Of a DNA stretch of 64,000 nucleotides, positions 8,494 through 16,104 are shown piece by piece. Below the pieces are notes generated by a model. It saw nothing but the letters and a program-made list of their open reading frames with translations. It did no database searches and was not told the origin of the DNA. The first letter of the stretch is position 1. Every line of letters starts with the position of its first letter. Made by a program: the position numbers and the translations under genes. The stretch comes from Selenomonas sp. (GTDB lineage Bacteria > Bacillota > Negativicutes > Selenomonadales > Selenomonadaceae), in assembly GCA_022482925.1 (NCBI GenBank), contig JAKVOG010000006.1, forward strand, positions 124,001 to 188,000, in the 5' to 3' direction.

Positions 8494-10127
8494 TTAACAT
8501 ACATACTGGATACCGAGCTTGTCCGCAACGGCTTTATCCGTGGAAACCAGCGCATCACTGCGGCCGATTGGCAGCGAGCTGTTGCCGATCGGCGCCATGA
8601 GCTTCTTGAGCTCTGCATCGAAGGCCAGCACATAGTCGACAATCTTCTGTGCGCCGCGGTCGATATCCAGACGTTTGACCAGGCGGGGATCCTGCGAGCA
8701 GATACCCATCGGGCACTTACCCGTGTTGCAGGAATTGCAGCGGCCCTGTTCGTTGCCGACACAGCCGAGCAGCTGAATGAGTACTTTACCGACGAATACA
8801 CCGTTGGCACCCAGGCACATCATCTTGAATGCATCAGCCGCGGCATTGCCGGTCATGCCGATGCCGCCGCCACCATAAAGCGGGATCTGCCCCTGCAGGC
8901 CCTGCTTGACAGCAGCCAGATAGCAGTCACGGATTTTCGAAACAACCGGATGGCCGGTATGATCGAGCGAAACCTCATTGGCCTGCACCCGTGCCGCCCT
9001 GAATACCATCGATGAAGAAACCACCGCAGATCTTATACGGATCACGCAGCAGGTTATTATAGACAGATACCGACGTAGCCGAAGCCGCACACTTGATTGC
9101 GACTGGTACACGGAACCCAAAGGCTGCATTCATGGACAGATGCATCTTCTGCACCGATTCCTCGATGGAATACAGACCCTGATGGTTTGGTGGCGATGCC
9201 AGCGTAGCCTTAGGTACGCCACGGATAGCCTGGACATGCTCAGCGACTTTCGCCTCCGGCAGCAGACCACCATCACCCTGGTTTTGCACCCTGACCGATC
9301 TTGATGAGGATACCAGCCGGGTCCGTTACCATATGCGGCATAGCCTTGATGATACGGTTCCAGCCGAAATGCCCCGAAGCGATCTGGATGATGAAATACT
9401 TGAGATACTCCGATTCCAGCAGTTTGACCGGCATACCGCCCTCGCCAGAGCTCATACGAACCGGCAGGCCGCATTTCTCATTGAGATAGCCTACAGCCAT
9501 CGCTACAGCTTCCCAGGCACGGGTAGACAGTGCACCAATGGACATATCGGAGAAAATCAGCGGATAGATCCAGTCAACCGGCGGTGTATGCTTCGACTGC
9601 ACCAGCTTGCCATCCTGAATCTCGAACGGCAGCTCCTTGGCCGACAATACGCGGCCGAATGGTGCGCGGATATCGAACGTATGACGGGCAGCATCAAGCG
9701 ACGGGTCCGTCATCTGCGAGATACGGCCAACCACAATGCTGTCGAGCGTGCGCTGCGCATTGAGGTTCGTACGGCCACCGCGTTTGATCGGACCGTTGTC
9801 CTTCGAAAGCAGCGTCTTACGCGTATCCGGGTTACGTACCGCACGGATTGCATTGTTCGGGCAGATCTTCTCGCACATGCCACAGCCACGGCAGAAGTCC
9901 GTCAGGCTGTCCACCTGCTTGATGATTGGGCGGGCAATATGATGATGCACCGGATTCGGCTGCGAATCCTCAGACGTCGTAATGGACTGTGCCTGTACCT
10001 CAACCTTGATGGCCTTGAACGAACAGGACGCCACACAGCTGCCGCACATCGTACAACGTTCGGCATGATATTCTATTTTCCAGGGAAGGTCATTGATTCC
10101 CACATCCTGCGTTTTTACTGCTTCCAT
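8494..10127 (-). CDS. gltB: Glutamate synthase FMN-binding (central) domain with N-terminal ferredoxin domain (two frame breaks)
   Basis: The synthase domain, which converts 2-oxoglutarate and channelled ammonia to glutamate using reduced FMN. An N-terminal 2x[4Fe-4S] segment (CTMCGSCVASC near residue 26, CRGCGMCEKIC near 78) precedes the FMN barrel with MSSGEGGMP, IKIGQGAKPG, DGIQGGTGA, YGGGGIGM and the Fe-S loop CNSCNTGKCPMGIC. One extra base in the CCC run at 9276-9278 and one in GCCT at 8982-8983 break the frame. Removing each restores the family sequence exactly (GQGAKPGDGGLL and GGTGAANEVSLDHTG), giving 543 residues. Its start overlaps the end of the amidotransferase gene by 13 bp. This separate-domain arrangement resembles archaeal-type glutamate synthases. 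Confidence 0.85.
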
Positions 10128-11221
10128 CTCTGTACCTCCAGGTCATTGTCAATTACTACGATCTCACGCTCATTCGGATAAAGGTCCTTCGTCTGATCAC
10201 GATCCGGCATGATTTCATTGATGCCGCATACCTCAGACGAGATTGCTACCATATCATCCGTACGCCCTACGACAACCGGACGCAGTTTCTTGGAATCACA
10301 GCAGGTGATCATCCGCTGATCCGGCAGGACACCGATAATCGTATTTGGTCCATTGATCTCCAGATTGGCCAGGGACTGACGGATTGCCGTCAATACTTCC
10401 TTGTCCTCACGCTCTGCGATCTCTTCGAACGGCAGCGGCGTAATGACATGCTTATAATAGGTAAGCGGCCATTTGAGTTCATGATGGACATAATGGAGGG
10501 TATTCAGGAAGCACTGCGAATCGGACTCAAAACCGATGTAACCGCGATGCAGGGATTTCTGGAATTCCTTATTCTTTGTATAGAAGGTATTCTCACCATT
10601 CGCACAGAGCGTATAGCCCTGCAGGAAGAACGGATGCGCTGCATAGCGCACGATATCATAGTTCGTATTCTGACGGCACTGAGCCACGATGGACTTGGCA
10701 ACCAGGCAGCCATTATCATCCCAAAGATGGAAATACGTTGCGATATCGCGCGGATCACCGATCTCCTTGAGCGTCAGTACATCCGGCCAGAACGAATACA
10801 CAAAGCCCGCATTCGCTTCCTCAAGGATCTTGCGCAGTGCCAGACGCGTATCCAGCAACAGATCTTCCTTCTGCGCTTTCGTCATCTTCTCTGCATCCTC
10901 AGGGTAGTCATAGTTACGGAAGATGTAGTACGGCATCGCCTGGATATCCAGGCCCGGCTGCTTGTCCGGAATCGGGATCCACTCCGCCAGCTGCACGAAG
11001 TTGTGAGCATCCATATACTCCTCAACCAGCTGTGCACCACGCTGCGTGCAGGCCAGGGACAGCAGCGGCTTGTCTTTGTACCCGGAAAAGATACCATACA
11101 AGTCCTGCATGACCATAGCGAAACCGGAGTTATCATGCCCCTCCTGCTGTGGCAGCATCAGGCGCAACGCCGTGGATGGCTGAATGGGTACCTTGCTCTT
11201 GATTGAACCGATTCTACACAT
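10115..11221 (-). CDS. Glutamate synthase glutamine amidotransferase (class II) domain protein
   Basis: A 368-residue Ntn-type glutamine amidotransferase that releases ammonia from glutamine for the synthase encoded next. With the ATG at 11221 the protein begins MCRIGSIKSK, placing the catalytic cysteine at position 2 after removal of Met. Further family features are EGHDNSGFAMV, FLQGYTLCANGE and the stretch GYIGFESDSQCFLNTLHY. An AAAGGAGAGA ribosome site sits directly before this ATG. In-frame ATGs upstream have no such site and would bury the nucleophile. First gene of the three-gene glutamate synthase operon, behind a consensus promoter at 11302-11330. Confidence 0.9.
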   Translation of the reverse strand: MCRIGSIKSKVPIQPSTALRLMLPQQEGHDNSGFAMVMQDLYGIFSGYKDKPLLSLACTQRGAQLVEEYMDAHNFVQLAEWIPIPDKQPGLDIQAMPYYIFRNYDYPEDAEKMTKAQKEDLLLDTRLALRKILEEANAGFVYSFWPDVLTLKEIGDPRDIATYFHLWDDNGCLVAKSIVAQCRQNTNYDIVRYAAHPFFLQGYTLCANGENTFYTKNKEFQKSLHRGYIGFESDSQCFLNTLHYVHHELKWPLTYYKHVITPLPFEEIAEREDKEVLTAIRQSLANLEINGPNTIIGVLPDQRMITCCDSKKLRPVVVGRTDDMVAISSEVCGINEIMPDRDQTKDLYPNEREIVVIDNDLEVQRWKQ

Positions 11222-11279
11222 ATCCGTCTCTCCTTTGAGATGTACTTCATATAATATACGTTTGTCTCTATACAATACA

Positions 11280-11291
11280 TTACAACTGTAA
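11280..11291 (-). promoter_or_regulatory. Inverted repeat just downstream of the glt transcription start
   Basis: TTACA-N2-TGTAA lies at about +4 to +15 of the predicted glt transcript, a place where a repressor would block elongation or initiation. The regulator is unknown. Confidence 0.35.
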
Positions 11292-11301
11292 GGTAACTTC
11301 T

Positions 11302-11330
11302 ATTATAGGAATCTTGTAAACCGATGTCAA
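11302..11330 (-). promoter_or_regulatory. Consensus sigma-A promoter of the glutamate synthase operon
   Basis: Read on the minus strand: TTGACA (11330-11325), 17-bp spacer, TATAAT (11307-11302). Both hexamers are perfect. It leaves a leader of roughly 75 nt before the start at 11221. Confidence 0.9.
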
Positions 11331-11486
11331 TATGCATATTCAGCCAAATTTTCTTATAAATCCTGCATTCTTCCCTTATTTTATGTGTTTTTATCACCAT
11401 TCTTAAAGTTTGTTTATACAGTTAATGAATATTCATGTATTTTGAAGTTTACAATGATACCCATTCATTATAGGTCTGAGCCCAAT

Positions 11487-11522
11487 AAAAAAGCCCTATG
11501 TAGTTACCTGCATAGGGCTTTT
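11487..11522 (-). terminator. Intrinsic terminator of the M23 peptidase gene
   Basis: AAAAGCCCTATG pairs with CATAGGGCTTTT around a 10-nt loop. It is symmetric, but only the minus-strand gene (stop at 11632) runs toward it closely. Confidence 0.75.
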
Positions 11523-11631
11523 AGCAAATATAATCTTTTGTTATGTTATGTATTTTTTTACTGTATACATGAATACACTCTTATGCCAATCCTGACAAAA
11601 GTATTTTTCAAGTATACAAAATACTTATAGC

Positions 11632-12609
11632 TTAATGCAAATAAGCTACCGGGTTTACTGGCTGTCCATTGATACGAACCTCATAATGAACATGCGGGCC
11701 CGTCGAGAAACCAGTGCTGCCCATATAGGCAATAACCTGACCACGACGTACGTGCTGTCCGGCTGTTACGGCAACCTGCATAGCATGACCATAACGAGTC
11801 ATGATACCATTGCCATGATCGATATCGACCATATTGCCATAGCCGCCATCGTTCCAGCCGGCGGTCGTTACAACGCCGTCAGCAGTTGCAACAATAGGTG
11901 TTCCCATATCATTGGCGATATCGATGCCAGGATGGAAGTCAGAACCATTCCAGCGCATACCAAACGGCGAGCTCACATCACCACGAGCCGGCCAGATTGA
12001 CGGTGTCGTACCGCCTGGCAGTCCGGTTGCCGTAGATATCGTTCCCAGCTGATCCTGACGATCCTTGAGCTGCTGCTGCAGATCAAGCAAGGATTGACGG
12101 CGCGCAGCCAGCCCCTGCTCGACCATATCCAGCGTAATCCCTACATTATTGATATCCGGCAGCACTACAGGGCCGCCCTGTCCATCATGCGTGCCATCAC
12201 CGCCATTGCCAATGGCATCCGGATTCGCATTCTGCTGATCTGTGCCATCCTGAGCCGGAGCAGCACCAGACATACGGCGCAAGTCATCTTCCAGCTGTTT
12301 CAGCTGATTCATCTCATCCTGCAGAGCATTGGCTTTCTTGGAAAGCTGCAACAGCTGTTCCTGCTGAATGCTGTTGACTTCACGCAGATCCTGGATCTCT
12401 GCTGCACCATTCCGGGCTGCAAATGTGCTATAGACAGAGTAGCTGAATGCGCCTACGAACAGCATCGCACCAGCAGCCAGTGAGATTGCACCATATTTCA
12501 GTGTATTCGCCGACAGATGGATACTCTTCACATCACCATCCTGCGATGGGATCAGCTTTATCGTATATTCCTTTTTTTCTTTTTTTATTGGCTTTTTTTC
12601 TTCTGACAA
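11632..12609 (-). CDS. M23-family peptidoglycan endopeptidase, membrane anchored
   Basis: A 325-residue envelope protein. The lysine-rich cytoplasmic N-terminus is followed by one membrane helix (about residues 38-60, GAISLAAGAMLFVGAFSYSVY). Next come a coiled coil (about 70-115, LREVNSIQQEQLLQLSKK), a G/D/N-rich linker, a second short coiled coil, and a C-terminal LytM/M23 domain. The zinc-site motifs are intact: FHPGIDIAND (HxxxD) and GPHVHYEV (HxH). It would cut peptide cross-links in the periplasm or regulate amidases. The coiled-coil plus LytM layout resembles division-associated peptidases. It stands downstream of DUF4446 and parAB, with terminators on either side. Confidence 0.9.
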   Translation of the reverse strand: MSEEKKPIKKEKKEYTIKLIPSQDGDVKSIHLSANTLKYGAISLAAGAMLFVGAFSYSVYSTFAARNGAAEIQDLREVNSIQQEQLLQLSKKANALQDEMNQLKQLEDDLRRMSGAAPAQDGTDQQNANPDAIGNGGDGTHDGQGGPVVLPDINNVGITLDMVEQGLAARRQSLLDLQQQLKDRQDQLGTISTATGLPGGTTPSIWPARGDVSSPFGMRWNGSDFHPGIDIANDMGTPIVATADGVVTTAGWNDGGYGNMVDIDHGNGIMTRYGHAMQVAVTAGQHVRRGQVIAYMGSTGFSTGPHVHYEVRINGQPVNPVAYLH

Positions 12610-12711
12610 GGATAATCCTCCAAACTGTTAAAATGCAATCCGATGATATCGGGCATGCATAGTAAAAAAATCCACGGAATAACATCTACTCCCTGGATGC
12701 AAAACAAAATA

Positions 12712-12742
12712 AAAACCATATGATATTATATCATATGGTTTT
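12712..12742 (-). terminator. Intrinsic terminator of the DUF4446 gene
   Basis: A perfect 14-bp stem AAAACCATATGATA / TATCATATGGTTTT with a 3-nt loop. It lies 27 bp past the stop codon at 12769. Confidence 0.85.
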
Positions 12743-12768
12743 CTTTTTTTAAAGCCTTTTCTAGGACT

Positions 12769-13275
12769 TCAGGCCTGTGCCATTGCATCATGCAGGGCCT
12801 TTTCTTCCTCTTCAGTCATCGTATAACTGGAAATTCCCTTCTCGATGGGCTTCACATAGCTGCGCGAATCTTCCCGTCCAAAAATGCTCGAAAGGATCAC
12901 ACCGTTGTTATGTGAATCAAGCAAAGCTACTGCATAGGACAAGTCACTGCCCATATCATCAAAAGCCCGGAAGCGTACCACCCCCACACGGGTGATTGCC
13001 GTCTGCAGCAAAGCATCAATGCGCTTATTCTCGGCATCAAGCTGCTCATTCTTCTCAACAACCTTCTTGACCTCATCAATATGCCCCATGAGCATGCGTT
13101 CAAGATTGGCCCCATCAACCCCGGCCATCATCTTGCGATACCGTTTCTTCATATAATTAAGTTTCAGTGCCTGATTGATCATTATCCCCAACATGATAAG
13201 GACAATTACCCCCAGTCCGATCACGATAAACGGCATATTATCCATCATTATCTTTATAAGTTGCTGAATATCCAT
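12769..13275 (-). CDS. DUF4446 family membrane protein
   Basis: A 168-residue protein of the DUF4446 family. One N-terminal membrane helix (about residues 14-35, FIVIGLGVIVLIMLGIMIN) is followed by a coiled-coil segment (EVKKVVEKNEQLDAENKRID). The conserved C-terminal domain follows (VGVVRFRAFDDMGSDLSYAVALLD, GVILSSIFGREDSR). These genes commonly sit beside parA-parB in Bacillota. The function is unknown. It lies downstream of parB on the same strand, with parS site 2 in the gap, and is closed by its own terminator. Confidence 0.88.
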   Translation of the reverse strand: MDIQQLIKIMMDNMPFIVIGLGVIVLIMLGIMINQALKLNYMKKRYRKMMAGVDGANLERMLMGHIDEVKKVVEKNEQLDAENKRIDALLQTAITRVGVVRFRAFDDMGSDLSYAVALLDSHNNGVILSSIFGREDSRSYVKPIEKGISSYTMTEEEEKALHDAMAQA

Positions 13276-13359
13276 TGTCTATTGAATGCTCCTTCTTTTC
13301 CTGGTCCTAATGTACTGGTATTCATATTGTCATAAAATATGAACCGGTTCGTACACTAT

Positions 13360-13375
13360 TGTTTCACGTGAAACA
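13360..13375. other. parS centromere site 2
   Basis: A perfect TGTTTCACGTGAAACA between the parB stop codon and the DUF4446 gene. Confidence 0.95.
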
Positions 13376-13395
13376 TCTTTATTCTCCGACCCCTA

Positions 13396-14352
13396 TTATA
13401 CCGTAAATTTTCCTGTAAGGGAAACTTTTCTCAGGGCATCGATTCGCTGCTGCTTAACTGAATCCTGCTTCTCCATAATGGTCCCCAGAATACGTTCCAG
13501 ATCATCAGGCGAGTAGAATTCGATCTCGATCTTGCTCTTCTTTTTGCCCGGATGAATCTTTACCTGCGTACCGAATAGATGCGTCAGCTTCTCTACCGCA
13601 TCATCAAGGAACACATCATTTGTTGCTCCCTTATCTTTGTTCGCGGTCTCACTGCCTTTTTCCTTAAAAAACTGCGGATTATCCAGTAATTTCTTCACCA
13701 GCGCTTCACACTGACGGGCGGACAGTTCCTCAGACTGGATATATTCAGCAGCCTCACGCTGCAAAGCCTTGTCATCCAGTGCCAGCAATGGCTTGGCCTG
13801 CCCCATAGACAATGTACCGTTGGCCACATATTCCTGCACCTGTTCTTCAAGTTTCAGCAACCGCAGGAAATTGGCAATATGCGACCGGCTGCGGCCAATC
13901 TTTTTCGCCATCACATCCTGTGTGAGGCCGAAGTCTTTCATCAGTCGGGCATAAGCTCTGGCTTCTTCGATGGCATTCAGGTCTTCACGCTGGATATTCT
14001 CGATCAGGGCGATTTCGCTGATCTCTGCATCATTATACTCACGGACCATAGCCGGCACCGTCTTGAGACCAGCCAGTTTGGACGCCCGCAGGCGCCGTTC
14101 ACCAGCAATCAGCTCATATCCTTTATCCGGCAGCCGACGGACCAGGATCGGCTGGATCACGCCGATGCGCTGGACAGATTCTTTGAGCTCGTCCAACGCC
14201 GACTCATCGAATTCCTGACGTGGCTGATAGCGGTTGGCCTGAACTTCTCCAATAGGAATTTCCTGAACCTTATCCCTGGCTGGTGTCAACTTCGTATCCT
14301 TCAATAATGCCCCCAGGCCTTTTCCCAGACCACCATGCTGTTTACTTGCCAC
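13396..14352 (-). CDS. parB: Chromosome partitioning protein ParB (Spo0J)
   Basis: A 318-residue CTP-dependent DNA clamp that loads at parS and spreads over the origin region. The N-terminal CTPase/ParB domain shows ANRYQPRQEFDE, YELIAGERRLRASKLAG (the GERRxRA arginine motif) and ALIENIQREDLNAIEEA. A central helix-turn-helix (LTQDVMAKKIGRSRSHIANFLRLL) reads parS, and the C-terminal dimerisation domain includes the lysine patch GKKKSKIEIEFYS. It overlaps parA by 11 bp. Five perfect parS sites are present in the window, so the system is complete. Confidence 0.97.
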   Translation of the reverse strand: MASKQHGGLGKGLGALLKDTKLTPARDKVQEIPIGEVQANRYQPRQEFDESALDELKESVQRIGVIQPILVRRLPDKGYELIAGERRLRASKLAGLKTVPAMVREYNDAEISEIALIENIQREDLNAIEEARAYARLMKDFGLTQDVMAKKIGRSRSHIANFLRLLKLEEQVQEYVANGTLSMGQAKPLLALDDKALQREAAEYIQSEELSARQCEALVKKLLDNPQFFKEKGSETANKDKGATNDVFLDDAVEKLTHLFGTQVKIHPGKKKSKIEIEFYSPDDLERILGTIMEKQDSVKQQRIDALRKVSLTGKFTV

Positions 14353-15103
14353 GGGAGATCACCTCTTTTGCCAGTTTCATATAAACCTCTGCGCCCTTGG
14401 AACTTTTATCATAATAGATGATGGGCTGGCCGTAGGACGGTGCCTCACTCAGGCGTACGTTGCGCGGAATCATCGTCTTATAGACTGCCTCACCAAAATT
14501 ATCCCTGACCTCGGCCACGACCTGCTCCGCCAGCCGCGTGCGGGAATCATACATCGTCATGACCACGCCTTCAACTTCGAGCTTATCATTGAGATTATTG
14601 CGGACCAGATCGATGGTGTTCATAAGCTGAGACACCCCTTCCAGCGCATAGAACTCACACTGGATTGGCATGAGCACCGAGTCAGCTGCCGCCAGGGAAT
14701 TCAGTGTCAGGAGTCCCAGCGATGGCGGGCAGTCGATAATGATATAATCATAATCCCCTGCCACCTGATCCAGAGCTTTCTTCAGACGCGTCTCGCGGGA
14801 GATTGCGGCTACCAGTTCTACCTCGGCACCGGCCAGTTCGATATTGGCTGGCAGTACATCAACCTTGAATTCCGTATGTTGGATGACCTCCCGGATATCC
14901 GTACCATCAATAAGTACATGATAAATCGTCTGTTCCAAAGCGGATTTATCGATTCCGTAACCACTGCTGGCATTGCCCTGTGGATCACAATCCACCAACA
15001 GGACCTTCTTTTTCTTTGCTCCCAGGCAGGCTGCCAGATTGACCGAGGTCGTTGTTTTTCCGACACCACCCTTCTGGTTGGCTATCGCAATAATTTTTCC
15101 CAC
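14342..15103 (-). CDS. parA: Chromosome partitioning ATPase ParA (Soj)
   Basis: A 253-residue Walker-type ATPase of the Soj class. The deviant Walker A motif is KGGVGKTTTSVNLA near residue 11, A' is DCDPQGNASSG near 40 and Walker B is IIDCPPSLG near 120. It is short, lacking the N-terminal extension of plasmid ParA proteins. It works with ParB in origin segregation, and in relatives also modulates DnaA. First gene of parA-parB. The divergent methionine synthase activator gene lies on the other side of a 233-bp region that contains parS site 3. Confidence 0.97.
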   Translation of the reverse strand: MGKIIAIANQKGGVGKTTTSVNLAACLGAKKKKVLLVDCDPQGNASSGYGIDKSALEQTIYHVLIDGTDIREVIQHTEFKVDVLPANIELAGAEVELVAAISRETRLKKALDQVAGDYDYIIIDCPPSLGLLTLNSLAAADSVLMPIQCEFYALEGVSQLMNTIDLVRNNLNDKLEVEGVVMTMYDSRTRLAEQVVAEVRDNFGEAVYKTMIPRNVRLSEAPSYGQPIIYYDKSSKGAEVYMKLAKEVISRGK

Positions 15104-15281
15104 GTATATTCCACCACTTTCTCAAATTTATTGCATTATGTTACAGTTTTCCTTGTAAAAATCCGCTACAATAAGTATAATTGTTACATTGTAAACTTTG
15201 GCAGGCGGTCATCTGTGAATTATCTTCTTGCAGATGCTATTACACTACCTATATAATAATATGAAATGAAGCAATTGCCAA

Positions 15282-15297
15282 TGTTTCACGTGAAACA
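15282..15297. other. parS centromere site 3
   Basis: A perfect 16-bp core, extended to a 20-bp palindrome, in the divergent region upstream of parA. Confidence 0.95.
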
Positions 15298-15336
15298 TTT
15301 TAAATTTTTTCATGGTCCAAAGGATGTGAGTATCTT

Positions 15337-16026
15337 ATGCCAGTCTATAATGCCCCATTATTTCAGATTGATCCCAAAGAAACCCGCCGCTATGCAGGTC
15401 TCATGAAAGCTGCTGACTTTGATGAACAGAAAATCGAAGATGCCTGCCAGGATGCCCGGCTGCTGGCCTCCCCAAAAGGGATCTGGCAAATCTATGATTA
15501 TGATTGCCAGACGCAGGAGATCAAAGCCAAGCCCCCCTGTATCATCCAGGGAACAAAGATTGGTGCCCATCTGGCTGGCTGTGATAAGGTAATCCTGCTG
15601 TCAGCCACGGTCGGCGATGAAATTGAAGAAACCGTCACCAAACGTTTTGCTGATGGCGAGTACACCTCATCCGTCCTGCTTGACGCTGCAGCTACTACCG
15701 CGGTTGAACAACTGGCTGACGGCATGGAAAAAGCCATCAAGCCAAAAGCTGCCGCCCAGGGCTACGGCATGCGCTGGCGTTTCAGCCCCGGCTACGGCGA
15801 CTGGCCTATCGAGCAACAGCCGGAACTGATCCGGCTGGCCCATGCCGGTGAGATTGGCGTGTCGCTGTCCAGTTCCATGATGCTGATTCCACGAAAAAGC
15901 ATCACGGCCATCATCGGTCTCTATAAGGAAGAAAACAATGGCCAGGACACCACTGCTACAGAGCATGACCTGCATGGCTGCGCTGCCTGCGGCAAACTGG
16001 ACTGCCCTTCCCGAAAAACCGAGTAA
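15337..16026 (+). CDS. Methionine synthase activation (reactivation) domain protein
   Basis: A 229-residue stand-alone version of the AdoMet-binding activation domain that in E. coli is the C-terminal part of MetH. It would re-methylate cob(II)alamin on the synthase encoded next after accidental oxidation. Family marks are VILLSATVGDEIEE, the central AAATTAVEQLADGME and the AdoMet-site stretch RFSPGYGDWPIEQQ. The C-terminus carries a cysteine cluster, GCAACGKLDC. The start ATG has an AAAGGATG ribosome site. It is 78 bp upstream of metH, presumably in one transcript. Confidence 0.88.
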   Translation: MPVYNAPLFQIDPKETRRYAGLMKAADFDEQKIEDACQDARLLASPKGIWQIYDYDCQTQEIKAKPPCIIQGTKIGAHLAGCDKVILLSATVGDEIEETVTKRFADGEYTSSVLLDAAATTAVEQLADGMEKAIKPKAAAQGYGMRWRFSPGYGDWPIEQQPELIRLAHAGEIGVSLSSSMMLIPRKSITAIIGLYKEENNGQDTTATEHDLHGCAACGKLDCPSRKTE

Positions 16027-16104
16027 CCACCATCTTATCATGGATAGAAACCAGGAAATTCATCCAAAGAAGCTGTACATAAAATACCAAGGAGTGTGAC
16101 CCCA

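Larger units (their letters stand above)
11222..11631. other. 410-bp intergenic region, glt promoter and M23-gene terminator
   Basis: The glt side holds a consensus promoter and a TTACA/TGTAA dyad. The M23 side holds a terminator. The stretch between (about 11335-11485) is A/T-rich with no gene or RNA structure that I can support. Confidence 0.6.
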
